DNA of 9,650 nt. It comes from Coriobacteriaceae bacterium (GTDB lineage Bacteria; Actinomycetota; Coriobacteriia; Coriobacteriales; Eggerthellaceae). This document shows, piece by piece, positions 7,018 through 9,650 of the stretch. The notes under the pieces are model-generated. The model saw nothing but the letters and a program-made list of their open reading frames with translations. It had not been told where the DNA came from and did no database searches. The number at the start of each line of letters is the position of its first letter. Within the stretch, counting starts at the first letter, position 1. The stretch spans positions 1-9,650 of the forward strand of contig SFII01000043.1 in NCBI GenBank assembly GCA_004555335.1, read 5' to 3'. The position numbers and the translations under genes are program-made.

Positions 7018-7052
7018 GCCGGACCCGGCACCGCAAGGGCGCAAGATCCGGC
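7018..7052 (-). other. 35-nt intercistronic RNA hairpin between rnj and ftsK
   Basis: Starting 7 nt after the rnj stop, the minus strand can fold into a 9-bp outer stem (GCCGGATCT with GGGTCCGGC, two G-U pairs), one T x C mismatch, a 5-bp inner stem (GCGCC with GGTGC, one G-U) and a 5-nt loop CTTGC. No T tract follows (next bases are CCAAACCG), so it does not look like an ordinary terminator. It may act as a 3'-end stabiliser or processing barrier for the upstream mRNA, or as an attenuation element. The pairing is seen; the role is inferred. Confidence 0.55.
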
Positions 7053-7059
7053 AGAGTGA

Positions 7060-8904
7060 CTACAGCTCGATAAGGCTCACGATGACCATGGGGCGCTGCT
7101 TGATGCGCGACCACAGGATACCGCGCAAGGTCTGGCGGCAGATCTTGATGCATTCATTCCGCTTGCCGCCGTCACGGAGCAGACGGTTGATTTCGCCGCG
7201 AACCGATGAGCGCATCTCGTCGATGAGCAGCTCGTGGTCGGAACCGGTGATGCCGTGCATCTCGATCTGGATGTCCCCGGCGATTTCCTTCTTCTTGGTG
7301 TCGATCGCCATCGCAACCGAAGCGAATCCGGTTGCTCCCAGGTTGCTGCGCTCATCCAAGACGTTTTGGTTGGTATCGCCGACGGAAAGTCCATCCACAT
7401 AGACGATGCCGTGCTGGACGACCTCGCCCCTTACGATGCTGTCACCGGTCAGCTCCAAGGTGTCGCCATTGTCCATGATGAAGATGGAATCCTCGGGTAC
7501 GCCGGTCTGTTCCGCCAAACGGGCATGGGCGCGCAGGTGGACCGCTTCGCCATGCACGGGCATGAAAGCCTTGGGTTTGACGATGGACAGCACCAGCTTG
7601 AGTTCTTCGGAACCCGCATGACCGGATACATGGACCTGGGCCCTGCTCTTGTCGTAGACATCGCAACCCATCTTGGAAAGCAGGTTGATGATGCGGGTGA
7701 CCGCCTTCTCGTTGCCGGGAACGGGTGTCGCACTGATGATGACCGTGTCGCCCGATTCGATGCTGATGGTCTTATGTTCGCCGTTTGCGATGCGTGCAAG
7801 CGCGCTCAAGGGCTCACCCTGGGACCCGGTGCACATGACCACCACCTGCTCGGGCGGGATGCCGTTGAGCTCGTAGGCGTCGATCAGGTTGTTATCCGAG
7901 ATGCTCAGGTAATGCAGCTTGCGGGCGATATCGGTGTTCTGGATCATGGAACGCCCGGTAACGACCACCTTGCGCTTGTTTTCCACGGCTGCGTCGCAGA
8001 TCTGCTGCAGCCTGTGGATATGGCTGGCGAAGCTGGCGATGATAACGCGGCCCTTGGCGTTTGCGATGATGCTGCGAAGCGCCTGGCCCACCGTAGCCTC
8101 TGATGGGGTGAATGCGGTCTTAGTCGCATTGGTGGAGTCGCTCATCAGCAAGTCGACGCCGATTTCGGCGAAACGAGCCAACGCGGCGAAGTCGGTGGTG
8201 ATGCCATCGATCGGCGTCTGGTCCAGCTTGAAGTCGCCGGTGTGCAGCACATTGCCGGCGGGGCTCTGGAAGAAGATTCCCACCGCGCCGGGGATGCTAT
8301 GGTTCACCGAGAAGAAATCGCAGGTGAAGCAGCCCAGCTTGACGGTGTCGCCGGGATTGATCTCGACAAGCTTGGCATTGGAGATCTTGTGCTCGTTGAA
8401 CTTGCACTCGATCAGGCCCAGGGTCAGCTTCGTGGCGTAGATCTTAACGTCGCAGTCCAGGTCCTTGAGCAGATACGGAAGCGCGCCGATATGGTCTTCA
8501 TGGCCATGGGTGATCACGATACCGCGCAGCTTTTCAGCGTTCTCGAGCACATAGGTGTAGTCGGGAAGTATTAGGTCGACTCCGGGATGATCGTCGTCGG
8601 GGAACATCAATCCCGCATCATCGATGACGATGTCGCCATTGCACTCGAACACGGTCATGTTATTGCCGATGGCGTCCAGGCCGCCCAGGAGTATCACGCG
8701 CAGCTTGCTGGCGGGGCGCTTCGGCCTCGATTTCCTGCCCGATTTCCTGAAGTTCCTCTTGGGTGCCGGTGTCTGATCCGCACCGGAATCATCCTGATTG
8801 CGCGTCAGATGAGGACGCTCGCGCTTGATTTCGACATGCTTGTACGAACGCGTCCTCTTCTGACGCTTCGAACCCTCTTCGGGCTTCATATTCTGTTGGG
8901 TCAT
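7060..8904 (-). CDS. rnj: Ribonuclease J (metallo-beta-lactamase / beta-CASP ribonuclease)
   Basis: A 614-residue RNase J, an enzyme with 5'-3' exonuclease and endonuclease activity in mRNA decay and rRNA maturation. Residues 1-66 are a basic, probably disordered extension rich in Lys and Arg, as often seen in actinobacterial members. The metallo-beta-lactamase core begins at about 68 (KLRVILLGGLDAIGNNM) and has the zinc motif HGHEDH at 133-138, NHSIPGA (H202) and HTGDFKLD (H221, D224). The beta-CASP part includes SDSTNA, ASFASHIHRLQQI (about 289-302), CTGSQGEP (358-365), VSGHAG (H429) and PVHGE (H451). A C-terminal domain (about 490-614) ends the protein. The ATG at 8904 has AAGGA 5 nt upstream and is 15 nt after the dapA stop. 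The neighbour dapA is typical for RNase J genes (compare dapA-rnjB in Bacillus). All metal-binding residues I can place are present. Confidence 0.95.
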   Translation of the reverse strand: MTQQNMKPEEGSKRQKRTRSYKHVEIKRERPHLTRNQDDSGADQTPAPKRNFRKSGRKSRPKRPASKLRVILLGGLDAIGNNMTVFECNGDIVIDDAGLMFPDDDHPGVDLILPDYTYVLENAEKLRGIVITHGHEDHIGALPYLLKDLDCDVKIYATKLTLGLIECKFNEHKISNAKLVEINPGDTVKLGCFTCDFFSVNHSIPGAVGIFFQSPAGNVLHTGDFKLDQTPIDGITTDFAALARFAEIGVDLLMSDSTNATKTAFTPSEATVGQALRSIIANAKGRVIIASFASHIHRLQQICDAAVENKRKVVVTGRSMIQNTDIARKLHYLSISDNNLIDAYELNGIPPEQVVVMCTGSQGEPLSALARIANGEHKTISIESGDTVIISATPVPGNEKAVTRIINLLSKMGCDVYDKSRAQVHVSGHAGSEELKLVLSIVKPKAFMPVHGEAVHLRAHARLAEQTGVPEDSIFIMDNGDTLELTGDSIVRGEVVQHGIVYVDGLSVGDTNQNVLDERSNLGATGFASVAMAIDTKKKEIAGDIQIEMHGITGSDHELLIDEMRSSVRGEINRLLRDGGKRNECIKICRQTLRGILWSRIKQRPMVIVSLIEL

Positions 8905-8919
8905 ACAGTTCCTTCTGCG

Positions 8920-9650
8920 TTACTGCAGAGCGCCGACCTTTCGCAGAACCTCTTCGAGTTCTCGGGTCTGCTCTGCCGTTGCATCCACCAGAGGGAGCTT
9001 TACGCCGCCAACGGGGAATCCCAGGCTGGCAAGCGCCTGCTTGACCAAGATGGGGTTGGAAGTAGCGAAAAGCTGTTTCATGATGGGGAGCAACGCCTCG
9101 TGAGCCGCCCATGCAGAGTCCCAATCCTCTGCCGCGCACAGCTCGACGATTTCCTTCATTCTTGCAGGAAGAACGTTCGCAGTGGTGCTGATTACGCCCA
9201 CGCCGCCCAGCTTCATGACGTCGTAGGTCAGCGCATCATCGCCAGAATAAACGACGAAGCCTTCAGGGGCGCCATCGATAATCTGCTTGATCTGATCGAG
9301 GTCGCCCGATGCCTCCTTCACGCCGATAATGTTCTTGCAGTCACGTGCAAGGCGCAAGGTCGTTTCGGCCAGCATGTTGACGCCGCAACGGCCGGGGATG
9401 TTGTACAGGATGATGGGCAAATCGACGGATTCCGCGATAGCCTTGAAGTGCTGGTACATCCCTTCCTGGGGAGGCTTGTTGTAGTAGGGCACAACCGTCA
9501 TAAGCCCATCGACGCCAACCTGTTCGGCACGCTTGGCCAAGTCGATGGATGCTTCGGTGTTGTAGGAGCCCACGTTTGCAACGATAGGGGCCTCGCCACC
9601 GCATTCGTTCTTCATCAATACAAAAAGGCGAACCTTGTCTTCGGTGGAGA
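8920..9650 (-). CDS. dapA: 4-hydroxy-tetrahydrodipicolinate synthase, 5' end outside window
   Basis: Partial: 242 C-terminal residues are visible and the reading frame stays open to the window edge, so about 50-60 N-terminal residues are missing. DapA condenses pyruvate with aspartate semialdehyde in the lysine / diaminopimelate pathway that feeds peptidoglycan. Visible family features are VGSYNTEASIDLAKRAE, the PYYNKPPQEGMYQHF segment with the active-site tyrosine, ILYNIPGRCGVN, and GVKEASGDL with the Schiff-base lysine. They are followed by YSGDDALTYDVMKLGGVGVIS and the C-terminal helices. A TTG/ATG pair at 9618-9613 is internal, not the start: the frame upstream of it (STEDKVRLF) still matches the family. 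The stop is 15 nt before rnj. The substrate-loop threonines near the N-terminus are outside the window, so this part of the active site cannot be checked. Confidence 0.95.
   Translation of the reverse strand, partial: STEDKVRLFVLMKNECGGEAPIVANVGSYNTEASIDLAKRAEQVGVDGLMTVVPYYNKPPQEGMYQHFKAIAESVDLPIILYNIPGRCGVNMLAETTLRLARDCKNIIGVKEASGDLDQIKQIIDGAPEGFVVYSGDDALTYDVMKLGGVGVISTTANVLPARMKEIVELCAAEDWDSAWAAHEALLPIMKQLFATSNPILVKQALASLGFPVGGVKLPLVDATAEQTRELEEVLRKVGALQ

Noticed and set aside
7016..7044. Longer ftsK reading from the TTG at 7044
   Set aside because: That start falls inside the hairpin with no ribosome site, and the extra 20 residues have no FtsK-like character.
7234..8103. Plus-strand open frame of 289 codons, antisense to rnj
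   Set aside because: It sits opposite the conserved RNase J core and is explained by codon bias of that gene.

Overview
This window is a chromosomal housekeeping region from a moderately GC-rich bacterium. All seven genes lie on the minus strand, so transcription runs from high to low coordinates. In transcription order they are: dapA (5' end cut off by the window edge), an RNase J gene, ftsK, a RodZ-like helix-turn-helix membrane protein, yajQ, rimO, and a fused pgsA-cinA gene. The order matches the dapA / RNase J / ftsK(spoIIIE) / rodZ(ymfM) / pgsA / cinA / recA neighbourhood of Firmicutes and Actinobacteria. Protein style (RimO with TMGCAKNEVDS, RNase J with a basic N-terminal extension, FtsK with a Lys/Ala-rich leader, GTG and TTG starts) suggests an actinobacterium. 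Class Coriobacteriia (Eggerthellaceae or Coriobacteriaceae type) is my best guess, but it is an inference and not proven by the window.

Layout. Positions 9650-3154 form one apparent transcription unit, dapA-rnj-ftsK-rodZ. Its gaps are 15, 75 and 15 nt, and it ends at a strong intrinsic terminator (3092-3124). The 75-nt gap between rnj and ftsK holds a 35-nt near-perfect hairpin without a T tract. Right behind the terminator, and partly overlapping it, is an extended -10 promoter (3084-3092) that would drive a second unit, yajQ-rimO-pgsA/cinA. Its genes are 9 nt and 1 nt apart, which points to translational coupling. The last 75 bases (1-75) hold no gene that I can see.

How the genes fit together. 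The first unit joins cell-wall/lysine precursor synthesis (DapA), RNA decay (RNase J), chromosome translocation at the septum (FtsK) and a morphogenesis scaffold (RodZ-like). The second joins a nucleotide-binding YajQ protein, ribosomal protein S12 methylthiolation (RimO), and phosphatidylglycerophosphate synthesis fused to a CinA/PncC-type NMN amidase domain.

No mobile element, CRISPR array, tRNA or rRNA gene is visible. I see no whole unknown system. The items most worth attention are the PgsA-CinA fusion, a recurring T-Q/R-x-hydrophobic motif in the cytoplasmic linkers of both FtsK and the RodZ-like protein, the rnj-ftsK hairpin, and the terminator/promoter overlap.
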